Below, piece by piece: positions 1-6,634 of a DNA stretch of 10,553 bases (position 1 is its first letter; each line of letters starts with the position of its first letter). The translations under genes and the position numbers were made by a program. The stretch spans positions 1 through 10,553 of the forward strand of contig JAENWE010000168.1 of NCBI GenBank assembly GCA_016650185.1. The letters are read 5' to 3'. The DNA is from Vicinamibacteria bacterium. GTDB taxonomy: Bacteria; Acidobacteriota; Vicinamibacteria; Fen-336; JAGNNV01. Under the pieces are notes generated by a model that saw only the letters and a program-made list of their open reading frames with translations, made no database searches and was not told the DNA's origin.

Positions 1-35
1 GCCCCAACGATCATGCTTGCAACGGCGAGATCGCT

Positions 36-215
36 TCAGTCCGAGGCAAACTTCGGGTCCATCGCGATGACGGTTGGGTTGACGCCGGACTTCGGGTCCG
101 TCGCGATGACGGTTGGGTTGACGCCGGACTTCGGGTCCATCGCGATGACGGTTGGGTTGACGCCGGACCTCGGGTTCGTCGCGATGGCGGTGGCGTGTTT
201 CGCGCAAACCGTCAT
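36..215 (-). CDS. Small protein of tandem 13-residue repeats (hypothetical)
   Basis: I do not recognise this gene. Reading the minus strand from ATG at 215-213 to TGA at 38-36 gives 59 residues. The N-terminal part (MTVCAKHATAIATNPR) ends in a degenerate repeat unit. It is followed by three units of SGVNPTVIA(M/T)DPK and a short tail FASD. A strong Shine-Dalgarno GGAGGG lies at 230-225, nine bases before the ATG, which is the main reason to treat this as a real gene. It lies 37 bases after the M20 peptidase stop on the same strand, so it could be the last gene of that transcript. There is no signal peptide or membrane segment; each unit has a short hydrophobic core (TVIA) bracketed by prolines and charged residues. 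The alternative is a non-coding repeat whose 39-base period keeps every frame open. Function unknown. Confidence 0.45.
   Translation of the reverse strand: MTVCAKHATAIATNPRSGVNPTVIAMDPKSGVNPTVIATDPKSGVNPTVIAMDPKFASD
51..190. repeat. 39-base direct tandem repeat, about 3.5 copies
   Basis: Copies start at 51, 90, 129 and 168 with an exact period of 39 bases (13 codons). The first and third copies are identical over 39 bases and the second differs at one position (A/G at base 11 of the unit). The fourth is partial and diverged, fading out near 190. There are no spacers between copies. The period preserves reading frame, and the minus-strand frame lies inside the small reading frame at 36-215. 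The near-identity points to recent duplication. Confidence 0.93.
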
Positions 216-252
216 GGGTGTGGTCCCTCCAACGCTCGGGATGAACGCGGGG

Positions 253-1536
253 TCAGGCGTTCAAGAGGCGGGTTGTGGCGATGGCGAGAACGGCGATGCT
301 GTTCTTCAGATCCTCGATTGCCACCCACTCGTCCGGTTGATGGGCGAGGTCGAGGACTCCCGGGCCGTAGGCCACCGTATGTGGAATGTGGCCGATACGA
401 TCGAAATGCTTCTGATCGTAGGTTCCCGGACTGGCGATGATTTGCGCCTCTTTGTTGAGGACCCTGGCGATGGCGGCCTGGAGCGAGAGGGTCACGGGGG
501 AATTCTCCGGGGTCGCGGTGGGATGGACCACCATGCGGTCGCGTAGCTCGTAGCGCAGGCCGGGAACCCTCGCGGCCACCGAGTCGAGCAACTTCTGAAT
601 CTCGGCCTTGGTGGCGTCGAAGCCCTCCTCGAGCAGGAATCGACGATCGAAAATGGCGAGCGCGCGATCGGCCACGCACGGACTCTGCACGTCCTCGCCG
701 ACCTGGCCCCCGCTCACCGTGTTCACGTTCAGGGTGGCGTGGCGCGAGAGCTCGGGAACCACCGGCGCCTTCGTCCTGCGCTTCAGGAGCTCGGGTTGAA
801 GCTCGGTGCGAATCGCTTCCAGGATCGCTCCCATGTCGTCGATCGCGCTGTGGCCGAGATACGGCATGGAGCCATGCGCGATGCGTCCGTGGGTCACCAC
901 GTCGAACCAGTAGACGCCACGATGGCCCACGCAGATGCGATCGACATTGAGGGGCTCTGGAATGATGACGAACTGGGTGTTTTGGGCGGTCACTCGACCC
1001 GTCTTGCATAGATAGGCGACGCCGGCGTCACCGCCGCTTTCCTCGTCCACCGTGCCGCTGATTTCGATGGCGCCGTCCGTCGCGACGCCAGCCCGCCGCA
1101 GAGCCTCAGCCGCGAAGATCGCTGCGGCAATCCCCGCCTTCATGTCGCAGGTCCCGCGGCCATAGATCCGGCCATCCGCGACCTCCGCTCCGAAGGGATC
1201 GAGGGTCCAGCCTCCTCCGGCCGGGACAACGTCGACGTGGCCGTTCAGGTGGAGGGTCTTTCCCGGGCGAGCCCCCTCGCGACGGCCAATCACGTTGAGC
1301 CGCGGATGCTTCGCGGTGTGCTCGGCCATGCCCTCGGCTGCGATGTACTCCGACGTGAAGCCCGCCCTGGTCAACCACTTTCCGACACAGTGGACGCCGT
1401 CTTCGTAGAACTCCCCGGGCGGATTGACCGTAGGGATCCGAATGAGGTCACGCGTGAACTCGACCGCCTCGTCAATGACGCTTTCCGCGGCCCGGATGAT
1501 CCGGTCTTCCTGCGCTCGCGCCTGACCGACATCCAT
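253..1536 (-). CDS. M20 family metallopeptidase/deacylase (ArgE/DapE type)
   Basis: This is a cytoplasmic di-zinc amidohydrolase of the M20 family, which includes acetylornithine deacetylase, succinyl-diaminopimelate desuccinylase and related aminoacylases. From ATG at 1536 it has 427 residues, normal for the family. Visible motifs are GHVDVVP with zinc ligand H100 and catalytic D102, YGRGTCDMKAG with bridging D131, the DEESGG box with general base E165 and ligand E166, E194 (IPEP), H221 in the dimerisation domain, and the C-terminal ligand H399 (LAHQPDEW). All metal-site residues are present, so it should be active. The substrate cannot be read from sequence. The start is chosen because it follows the PPK2 stop by five bases and the family's N-terminal helix begins just after it. 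A longer frame reaching 1674 would overlap PPK2 by over 130 bases and adds an Arg/His-rich extension with no family look. GGAG lies 14 bases upstream, a rather wide spacing, so translation may be coupled to PPK2. Confidence 0.93.
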   Translation of the reverse strand: MDVGQARAQEDRIIRAAESVIDEAVEFTRDLIRIPTVNPPGEFYEDGVHCVGKWLTRAGFTSEYIAAEGMAEHTAKHPRLNVIGRREGARPGKTLHLNGHVDVVPAGGGWTLDPFGAEVADGRIYGRGTCDMKAGIAAAIFAAEALRRAGVATDGAIEISGTVDEESGGDAGVAYLCKTGRVTAQNTQFVIIPEPLNVDRICVGHRGVYWFDVVTHGRIAHGSMPYLGHSAIDDMGAILEAIRTELQPELLKRRTKAPVVPELSRHATLNVNTVSGGQVGEDVQSPCVADRALAIFDRRFLLEEGFDATKAEIQKLLDSVAARVPGLRYELRDRMVVHPTATPENSPVTLSLQAAIARVLNKEAQIIASPGTYDQKHFDRIGHIPHTVAYGPGVLDLAHQPDEWVAIEDLKNSIAVLAIATTRLLNA

Positions 1537-1541
1537 GACGG

Positions 1542-2417
1542 CTACTCGGTCTCCAACGCCTGCTTCGCGGCATCCAGCCCGGCGTGGGACTCCTTCGAGA
1601 GTTTCGGATAGTGAAGCTTCATGGCCCGCAAAGTGTCGATGATGATGTCTGCCACGGCCAGCCGCGCGAACCACTTGTGATCGGCGGGAATGATGTGCCA
1701 GGGCGCATAGCTCGTGCTGGTTGCCCCGAGCATGTCCTCGTAGGCTCGATGATAGTCATCCCACAAAGCGCGTTCCTTGACGTCTCCGGGCTGGAACTTC
1801 CAGTTCTTCTCGGGTTGGAGAAGGCGAGCGAGAAATCGCCGCTTCTGTTCATCTTTCGAAACGTGCAGGAAAAACTTGCGAATCACGGTGCCGTTTCGGG
1901 AGAGGTACTTCTCCCAGTTCTTGATGTCTTCGAATCGATGGTCCCAGATCCGATCGGTGGCGAGCTCGCGAGGCAGTCGCTGCTTGTCGAGGTACTCCGG
2001 GTGAACCCGAACCACCAGCGTTTCTTCGTAGTACGAACGGTTGAAAATCCCGATACGACCCCGCTCGGGCAGGCACTTGGCGGTGCGCCAGAGGAAGTCG
2101 TGGTCGAGCTCTTCGGCAGAGGGAGCCTTGAACGAGAACACCTGGCAGCCTTGAGGGTTGATCCCGGACATCACATGCTCGATGGTCGAGTCCTTCCCGG
2201 CCCCGTCCATGGCCTGAAAGACGAGGAGGAGAGCCTTCTGGTCCTGGGCGTACAGCATTTCCTGCATCCGCCTCAGCTCTTGAATTCCCTTGGAGAGATG
2301 CTTCTGCGCCATGCTCTTTGACTCATAAGGGCCGGTGGAGTCGGTGTCGAGAGACTTGAGTCGCACCCGGCTCCCGGGTCGCACACGAAGGTCAGGAAGA
2401 TCGATATCGAATTTCAT
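1542..2417 (-). CDS. ppk2: PPK2 family polyphosphate:nucleotide phosphotransferase
   Basis: PPK2 enzymes move phosphate between inorganic polyphosphate and nucleotides in the cytoplasm, usually making NDP or NTP from NMP or NDP. The 291-residue protein has the family P-loop DGAGKD (residues 71-76, K75), the NPQGCQVFSFKAP stretch after it, the Walker B-like GRIGIFNRSYYEE segment (120-132, with N126 and R127), and a lid helix rich in Lys/Arg (188-199, KDEQKRRFLARL). The overall arrangement matches single-domain class I/III PPK2 proteins. The class, and so the preferred nucleotide (AMP, ADP or GDP), is not settled by what I can see. Start ATG is at 2417-2415, with AAGGG overlapping the stop codon of the upstream membrane protein gene and nine bases before the ATG. 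Stop TAG is at 1544-1542, five bases before the M20 start, so these two are very likely co-translated. Confidence 0.95.
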   Translation of the reverse strand: MKFDIDLPDLRVRPGSRVRLKSLDTDSTGPYESKSMAQKHLSKGIQELRRMQEMLYAQDQKALLLVFQAMDGAGKDSTIEHVMSGINPQGCQVFSFKAPSAEELDHDFLWRTAKCLPERGRIGIFNRSYYEETLVVRVHPEYLDKQRLPRELATDRIWDHRFEDIKNWEKYLSRNGTVIRKFFLHVSKDEQKRRFLARLLQPEKNWKFQPGDVKERALWDDYHRAYEDMLGATSTSYAPWHIIPADHKWFARLAVADIIIDTLRAMKLHYPKLSKESHAGLDAAKQALETE

Positions 2418-2429
2418 GAGGTCACACCC

Positions 2430-4625
2430 TTACGGTTGGCCGACATCTGAACATTGGGAAAGGAAATGAATCTCCGCGATGGACCAGGGATTCCAGCCTG
2501 GACGATTCTCGTCCTCGCCCAGGCGGAGGCGAACCCCTCGCGTCTTGGTGAGCGGCATTCTTATTGTAATGCTCGCGTTCGGATCGCTGCGCAGGAGCTG
2601 ACCCAGGGTTTCGATCGCCGACTCCACGGGCCGCCAGGCAGAGACCTCCTGCCACTCACCACTCTCGGTGGCGAGGTCGACACGAAGGGCGGTGGGAAAG
2701 TCCAGAGTGCGGCTGCCCAGAAACATCCGGATGGCGGAGAGCGACTGAGCCTCCGGCCAACGAAACTCGATGAAGTCCCCCACTTCTTGAGAATTCACCG
2801 TGCTCCACGCGGTTGCGCGGTCTCCATCCCGGATCCTCTCAATTCCCTGGGTCGCGGACGAAGCAATCTTCATCGCCCGACCGTCCACTTCGAGAGTGGG
2901 CTGGCACACGGAAGGAAGGCGCGGGCCAGGCCTCAGTCGGTAGACCCGTTCATCACCCAGATCGAGGTTCTTCGCCGCCTCCGACACCTCTTCCTTGAAG
3001 GAACGGATGAGTTCAAGATCGGGACCTTCGAGCGCCTTCAAGAAGGCTCCTCGGCGGGTCTGCTTCATTCGGGGATGAACCACGATGTCTCGAATGCCGG
3101 TCGCGCGCAACGCTTCGATCGACACCTCATCGGGAAAACTCTGCAGCAGGTTCGCCAGATAGTCGTGGGCAGGGGGATAGAACGAGGCCCGGCCGATCGG
3201 AACCGGTCGCCAGTTATAGGTGGAGAAGTAAGGATACAAGGCGCGAAAACGGATCAATCGGTCGGGGAACAACGGCAACTCCGCCAGCGGACCCCGATCG
3301 CCCTTGAGCCAACGGTACACCTCGGGAAGCTCATCTCCGGCGGGAATCCGAAAACCGGTCCCAGGCCTCGTCCATTGCTCCGCCGCCGAGAAGGCGGAAA
3401 GAGCGAAGACGAGGGCAAGGCCCGGGCGCTTCCGGAACAACCGCTCGGCGCCCACTCCGGCAAGGAGGGCCACTCCTACCTGCACCAGTGCGCCCGCGCG
3501 CTCCACCGTGGCCATGCCTCGGAGAGTAGGGACGAAGCGGAGGACGAGGAGATAAGGGCTTCGCCCGAGCGACTCTCCCATCAGGCGCGGGTACGCCCCA
3601 AAGGAGATCAGTAGACCAACGCTGATCAGCACCACGGCCGAGAAAATCAGAAAGCGCGTGGCCGGTGGGGACGGCGTCTTTCCGAAAATGCCCGCCCCGA
3701 TGCCGACGGCGGCCAGAAGAAGCGGAAGGTAGCCGAGGAAATGAGAGGACTCGCCATGGGGCGCTGAGCTGAACAGACCGCCCCACAGCCAGAAGGCTGA
3801 CCCGGGCAGGAAGAACGAGGCGATGTCCGCTCCGTTGGGTATGGGCTTTTGAGCCAGAGACTGGGCCAGAACCTCACGGTAAGGAGACAAGAAGAGCAGA
3901 CCCAGCGTCCCGGTGACGAGGGCGGGGAGAGACAGGCGCCACACCTCGGCCAGGGCGGGCACGCGCTTCCGCGCCCCATAGGCCGCGACCACAAAACCGG
4001 GAGCCAGAATGGCGGAGTAGACAGCGTAGTACGTGCCGGTGAGCCCCTGCAGAGCGAGGGCCAGGGAAAGGCCGGCCGAGTGCCGCCACGACGGCCGCTC
4101 CGTGAAACGCCAGAGAAAGAAGAGAGCCAGGCACCACCCCTGGAGCTGCAGAACATTCACGCGGAGCAACTCGCTCTGCATGAAACTGTTGAAGGCAAGA
4201 ACCGTCCCCGCCACTAATCCCGCCCCTCGGCTGTCGAGAAGGGATGAGACGAGAAAATAGGCGGCGAGGGCGGATGAGAAGAGGCCGAAAGCGGTCACCG
4301 CATTGAGGGCGAGAATGGCGTTGCCGGTGGCCAGATTGATAGGCAATCCCAGCACTGCCTCTGGCAGCAGGTGATCGCCGAAGGCCAGACTCTTCGGGTA
4401 AGGGTAGAAGTTGTTGGAATCGAACAATCCAAGGGGATCGAGGGGCAGCTGATGGCCCACCCAGGCCATGACCCAAGCCATGTGGAGGGGATCTCCCACG
4501 TCTGCGGCGACATGGGCGGGATCGGTCAGGATCGGGCCGCACCACAAGAAGGTGAGGACGAGGAAGAACGCTCCGGCGAGGAAAGGTGCGGGCCCAGCCC
4601 GGCCCTCCCGAGATCCTCCGGTCAT
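2430..4625 (-). CDS. Polytopic membrane protein, GT-C glycosyltransferase-like, with discoidin-like C-terminus
   Basis: With ATG at 4625 the protein has 731 residues. Residues 1-415 hold roughly ten to twelve hydrophobic segments, the first at about 13-30. The first loop contains an acidic pair in DVGDPLHMAW (residues 42-51) and a conserved-looking NNFYPYP motif (71-77), as in GT-C polyprenyl-phosphate-sugar transferases. Residues 420-570 are a soluble, probably extracytoplasmic, region. Residues about 585-725 look like an F5/8 type C (discoidin) fold: DGDRATAW, then DFIEFRW, SAIRMFLG and a final WSIAEIHF. Such domains usually bind sugars or lipids. Enzymatic activity is inferred, not proven; a large membrane protein of the YfhO type is the main alternative. 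A TTG at 4679 would add 18 residues, but the ATG places the hydrophobic segment at a normal distance from the N-terminus. I see no strong Shine-Dalgarno before it. The gene ends 12 bases before PPK2. Confidence 0.75.
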   Translation of the reverse strand: MTGGSREGRAGPAPFLAGAFFLVLTFLWCGPILTDPAHVAADVGDPLHMAWVMAWVGHQLPLDPLGLFDSNNFYPYPKSLAFGDHLLPEAVLGLPINLATGNAILALNAVTAFGLFSSALAAYFLVSSLLDSRGAGLVAGTVLAFNSFMQSELLRVNVLQLQGWCLALFFLWRFTERPSWRHSAGLSLALALQGLTGTYYAVYSAILAPGFVVAAYGARKRVPALAEVWRLSLPALVTGTLGLLFLSPYREVLAQSLAQKPIPNGADIASFFLPGSAFWLWGGLFSSAPHGESSHFLGYLPLLLAAVGIGAGIFGKTPSPPATRFLIFSAVVLISVGLLISFGAYPRLMGESLGRSPYLLVLRFVPTLRGMATVERAGALVQVGVALLAGVGAERLFRKRPGLALVFALSAFSAAEQWTRPGTGFRIPAGDELPEVYRWLKGDRGPLAELPLFPDRLIRFRALYPYFSTYNWRPVPIGRASFYPPAHDYLANLLQSFPDEVSIEALRATGIRDIVVHPRMKQTRRGAFLKALEGPDLELIRSFKEEVSEAAKNLDLGDERVYRLRPGPRLPSVCQPTLEVDGRAMKIASSATQGIERIRDGDRATAWSTVNSQEVGDFIEFRWPEAQSLSAIRMFLGSRTLDFPTALRVDLATESGEWQEVSAWRPVESAIETLGQLLRSDPNASITIRMPLTKTRGVRLRLGEDENRPGWNPWSIAEIHFLSQCSDVGQP

Positions 4626-4734
4626 AGGGCAGACTCTATTCTCGAGCGTTGCGGGTCGATGCCCCAATCGGCGTCCCAACCAGAAGCCTCATCCTGGCTC
4701 TCACCACGAGGAGGCCATTAGGACGGGGGGCCGA
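4626..4734 (-). other. Intergenic gap between ATP-grasp and membrane protein genes
   Basis: These 109 bases separate the ATP-grasp stop (4737-4735) from the ATG of the membrane protein. I see no convincing hairpin with a T-run and no clear -35/-10 pair, so co-transcription of the two genes is undecided. A TTG start at 4679 for the downstream gene would shorten the gap to 55 bases. Confidence 0.4.
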
Positions 4735-5658
4735 TCAGCGAACCATGAGGCCGGCGGCCGTCGGTGGCTGCGGTGTTCCCTCGCCGGAGAGGGCTTTCTC
4801 GACCGCGAACTCCGCCATCTTCTCAACCGCCCAGGGAAAGTGCGCGTCTTTGAGCGCCCGGTAATCGAGATCGGGCGTGTAGTTGGTGAGATCAATGCCG
4901 TAGTAGCGGCCGTCCTTGTAGGCGAGCTCAATCGCGTTCATGTCGTAGCCGAGAGCTTTGTTGAAGCGCAGCGAGAGCTCTTCGGCTTCATCGCGAATTC
5001 GCGACGGAATCGCATCGTAATCCTGGTTGTATCCGCCCATGCCTCCGGGGCGGGGATCGTATTCGATGGCGCGGACGTGTTTGCGGCCAATGGTGGGAAT
5101 GCGGATATAGATGTCCCAGGTCACGGCCTCCTGCAGCATCATGGTCTTCTGCCCGCTGGCCTGATAGTGGCGCATCAACTCGTCCATGTTGTGGATCTTG
5201 TTGACGTCCCTCCAGCCCCCGCCAAAGGCCGGTTTCATGAAGCAGGGGAAGCCCACGTAGTCCGCATACATCTGAAAATCAATGGGCCAGAGATTTCGCA
5301 GGCTCTCGTCGTTCACGTCCTCGACGTATTGAAAATTGGGAAGCACCATGGTCTTCGGTTCGGCGATGCCAAGCTTCTCCGCGATGGCGTAACCGAAGAA
5401 CTTGTCGTCGGCGTTTCGCCAGAACGTATTGTTGATGGCGTAGGTGCCTTGAAGGGCCGCCATCTTCAGATAGACGGAGTAGTAGGGAATCTCATGGCCG
5501 ATGCGGTCGAGCACCACCCGGTAGGGAACGGGCTCGTTGAGTTTGGTGCCGCCCAGGTGAATGTGCTCGGCGAAGACGCCGCGACCCATCGAATTGACCT
5601 TGCCGATGAAAGCGTCGGGAAACGAGTTTTCGCGGCCACGAAGAACACCGATTTTCAT
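4735..5658 (-). CDS. ATP-grasp domain protein (RimK/glutathione-synthetase-like ligase)
   Basis: ATP-grasp enzymes activate a carboxylate as an acyl-phosphate and join it to an amine or thiol. The 307-residue protein shows the expected order: an N-terminal alpha/beta region (MKIGVLRGREN...), the substrate-side segment with NNTFWRNADDKFFGYAIAEK (77-96, the usual 'which ligand, then helix' region), the ATP-binding lysine in FMKPAFGGG (K142), the adenine-contacting MLQEAV (E177), and the magnesium-binding part MNAIELAY (N241, E244) and GIDLTNYTPD (D256, N259). The last motif departs from the common 'DvN' pattern. The acceptor is unknown. ATG at 5658-5656 is preceded by AAGGAG at 5670-5665 with a six-base spacer, a very good start signal. 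It is transcribed divergently from bpt. The last 20 residues (SGEGTPQPPTAAGLMVR) look like a disordered tail. It could be a peptide ligase or an amino-acid modifying enzyme. Confidence 0.85.
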   Translation of the reverse strand: MKIGVLRGRENSFPDAFIGKVNSMGRGVFAEHIHLGGTKLNEPVPYRVVLDRIGHEIPYYSVYLKMAALQGTYAINNTFWRNADDKFFGYAIAEKLGIAEPKTMVLPNFQYVEDVNDESLRNLWPIDFQMYADYVGFPCFMKPAFGGGWRDVNKIHNMDELMRHYQASGQKTMMLQEAVTWDIYIRIPTIGRKHVRAIEYDPRPGGMGGYNQDYDAIPSRIRDEAEELSLRFNKALGYDMNAIELAYKDGRYYGIDLTNYTPDLDYRALKDAHFPWAVEKMAEFAVEKALSGEGTPQPPTAAGLMVR

Positions 5659-5785
5659 TGGAGGCTCCTTGAGTTAAGGATAAGAAGGGGATCATATCCG
5701 CCTACGCCATGGTATCGGCCAAGTTTCCTTGGCTCCCCGGGCTCGGCCAGTTTGAAAAATATTGGTGCGAGAATCTGGGTGTTCT
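5659..5785. promoter_or_regulatory. Divergent intergenic region between ATP-grasp gene and bpt
   Basis: The 127 bases must hold promoters for both directions. On the minus strand a -10-like TATGAT lies at 5696-5691, with a TTGGCC 20 bases further upstream as a poor -35 candidate. I find no well-spaced sigma-70 pair for the plus strand; an AT-rich patch sits at 5755-5763. A perfect inverted repeat lies at 5718-5733. Promoter positions here are tentative. Confidence 0.4.
5718..5733. promoter_or_regulatory. Perfect 6-base inverted repeat, possible operator
   Basis: GCCAAG (5718-5723), a TTTC loop and CTTGGC (5728-5733) form a perfect stem between two divergent starts. It overlaps the weak minus-strand -35 candidate. 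It could be an operator for a dimeric regulator or a small RNA hairpin; no T-run follows, so it is not a terminator. Confidence 0.35.
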
Positions 5786-6547
5786 ATGCGGCCGGACTAT
5801 TCGCTTATCGCTCGAATGATCGCCTCAACGCTCTGCCAGACCGGGGCCGAGTTTTCCTGCCCCTATGTCCAGGGTCGAGCGGCCCGTTTCTCGGGATTCG
5901 AGAGCGACCGGCCATTGCCGGAGGGGCTTTACGACTCGCTCATGCAGGTCAATTTCCGCCGCAACGGTTCCGTTGTTTATCGACCGGACTGCGAGGGTTG
6001 CTCCGACTGTCGCATGATCAGAATCCCCGTGGCTGAACTCGAGTTGAACCGCGCGCAGCGACGGTGCTTGAAACGGAATCAGGACGTCATCGTCGCACTC
6101 GAACCGGCGCAACCTACCGACGAGAAACATGGGCTCTACAAGAGGTATCTGGGAGCCCGTCACGCCTCGGACTCGCCCGACAAAGACGCCATGGACGGCT
6201 CCCGGGAAGAATTCGAGAGTTTCCTCTATTCGTCTTGCGTCACCACCGAAGACCTGGTTTTTCGAGATCAACTGGGAAAGCTCCTGGCCGTCTCCGTGGT
6301 GGACCGGGAGCCGAGATCCCTCTCGGCGGTCTATTGCTACTTTGATCCTCTGGAGTCGATCCGACGGTCGCTCGGAACACTCAACATCCTGACCTTGGTC
6401 GAAGAGGCGCAAAGGCGGGGGCTCGACTACGTCTATCTCGGCTACTGGCTGGGCGACTCAAGGAAGATGAATTACAAGTCGGCCTTCCGACCCTCCGAAG
6501 TCTGGAGTCCGATGCTCGGGTTCGCTTCGCCGCCCAAGCGCAGGTAA
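5786..6547 (+). CDS. bpt: Aspartate/glutamate leucyltransferase
   Basis: Bpt transfers leucine from Leu-tRNA to proteins with N-terminal Asp or Glu, making them substrates of ClpS/ClpAP in the N-degron pathway (EC 2.3.2.29). From ATG 5786 it has 253 residues, normal for the family. The N-terminal ATE domain shows C17 and the CPY motif (C25), the family stretch YDSLMQVNFRRNGSVVYRP (49-67) and the CxxCxxC group C69, C72, C75 followed by RMIRIPV. The C-terminal GNAT-like domain ends with VYLGYWLGDSRKMNYKSAFRPSEV, the usual Bpt signature. A TTG at 5762 and a GTG at 5765 could add eight or seven residues. I prefer the ATG because the family begins close to it, though no strong Shine-Dalgarno lies before either. 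Some family members are arginyl-transferases in eukaryotes; the bacterial architecture favours leucine. Confidence 0.92.
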   Translation: MRPDYSLIARMIASTLCQTGAEFSCPYVQGRAARFSGFESDRPLPEGLYDSLMQVNFRRNGSVVYRPDCEGCSDCRMIRIPVAELELNRAQRRCLKRNQDVIVALEPAQPTDEKHGLYKRYLGARHASDSPDKDAMDGSREEFESFLYSSCVTTEDLVFRDQLGKLLAVSVVDREPRSLSAVYCYFDPLESIRRSLGTLNILTLVEEAQRRGLDYVYLGYWLGDSRKMNYKSAFRPSEVWSPMLGFASPPKRR

Positions 6548-6634
6548 CCGGCTCTGCCACCGACCGATTCCGGACCGTCAATGGCGACGCTCCGGCCAGC
6601 CGGGGTGTTGTTTCGTCTCAAACCTGAGGACTCC
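6548..6634 (+). other. Gap between bpt and the giant repeat protein gene
   Basis: The 87 bases hold a short GC-rich inverted repeat (CCGGC at 6592-6596, GCCGG at 6599-6603) followed by a weak T/G stretch; its loop is too small for a full stem. A ribosome binding site TGAGGA sits at 6625-6630. I find no confident promoter or terminator. Confidence 0.35.

Noticed and set aside
51..190. CRISPR array
   Set aside because: The copies abut directly with a 39-base period and there are no unique spacers or nearby cas genes.
196..208. Terminator-like inverted repeat (GTTT...AAAC) after the M20 gene
   Set aside because: The arms pair over only four bases, lack a T-run, and fall inside the candidate small gene.
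13..546. Plus-strand frame of 177 codons across the 39-base repeats and the end of the M20 gene
   Set aside because: It has no ribosome binding site, runs antisense through the conserved C-terminus of a clear M20 enzyme, and its openness comes from the frame-preserving repeat and high GC content.
1537..1674. N-terminal extension of the M20 peptidase up to 1674
   Set aside because: It would overlap the PPK2 coding region by more than 130 bases and adds an Arg/His-rich segment unlike the family; ATG 1536 fits better.
2454..3614. Plus-strand frame of 386 codons
   Set aside because: It is antisense to the membrane protein gene, with a low-complexity Arg/Gly/Pro-rich composition typical of GC-rich shadow frames.
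4468..6036. Plus-strand frame of 522 codons
   Set aside because: It is antisense to the whole ATP-grasp gene and overlaps the start of bpt out of frame. The translation resembles no family, and the minus-strand ATP-grasp motifs with AAGGAG are convincing.
6592..6603. Terminator hairpin after bpt
   Set aside because: The inverted repeat leaves only a two-base loop, so the stem shortens to four pairs, and no proper T-run follows.
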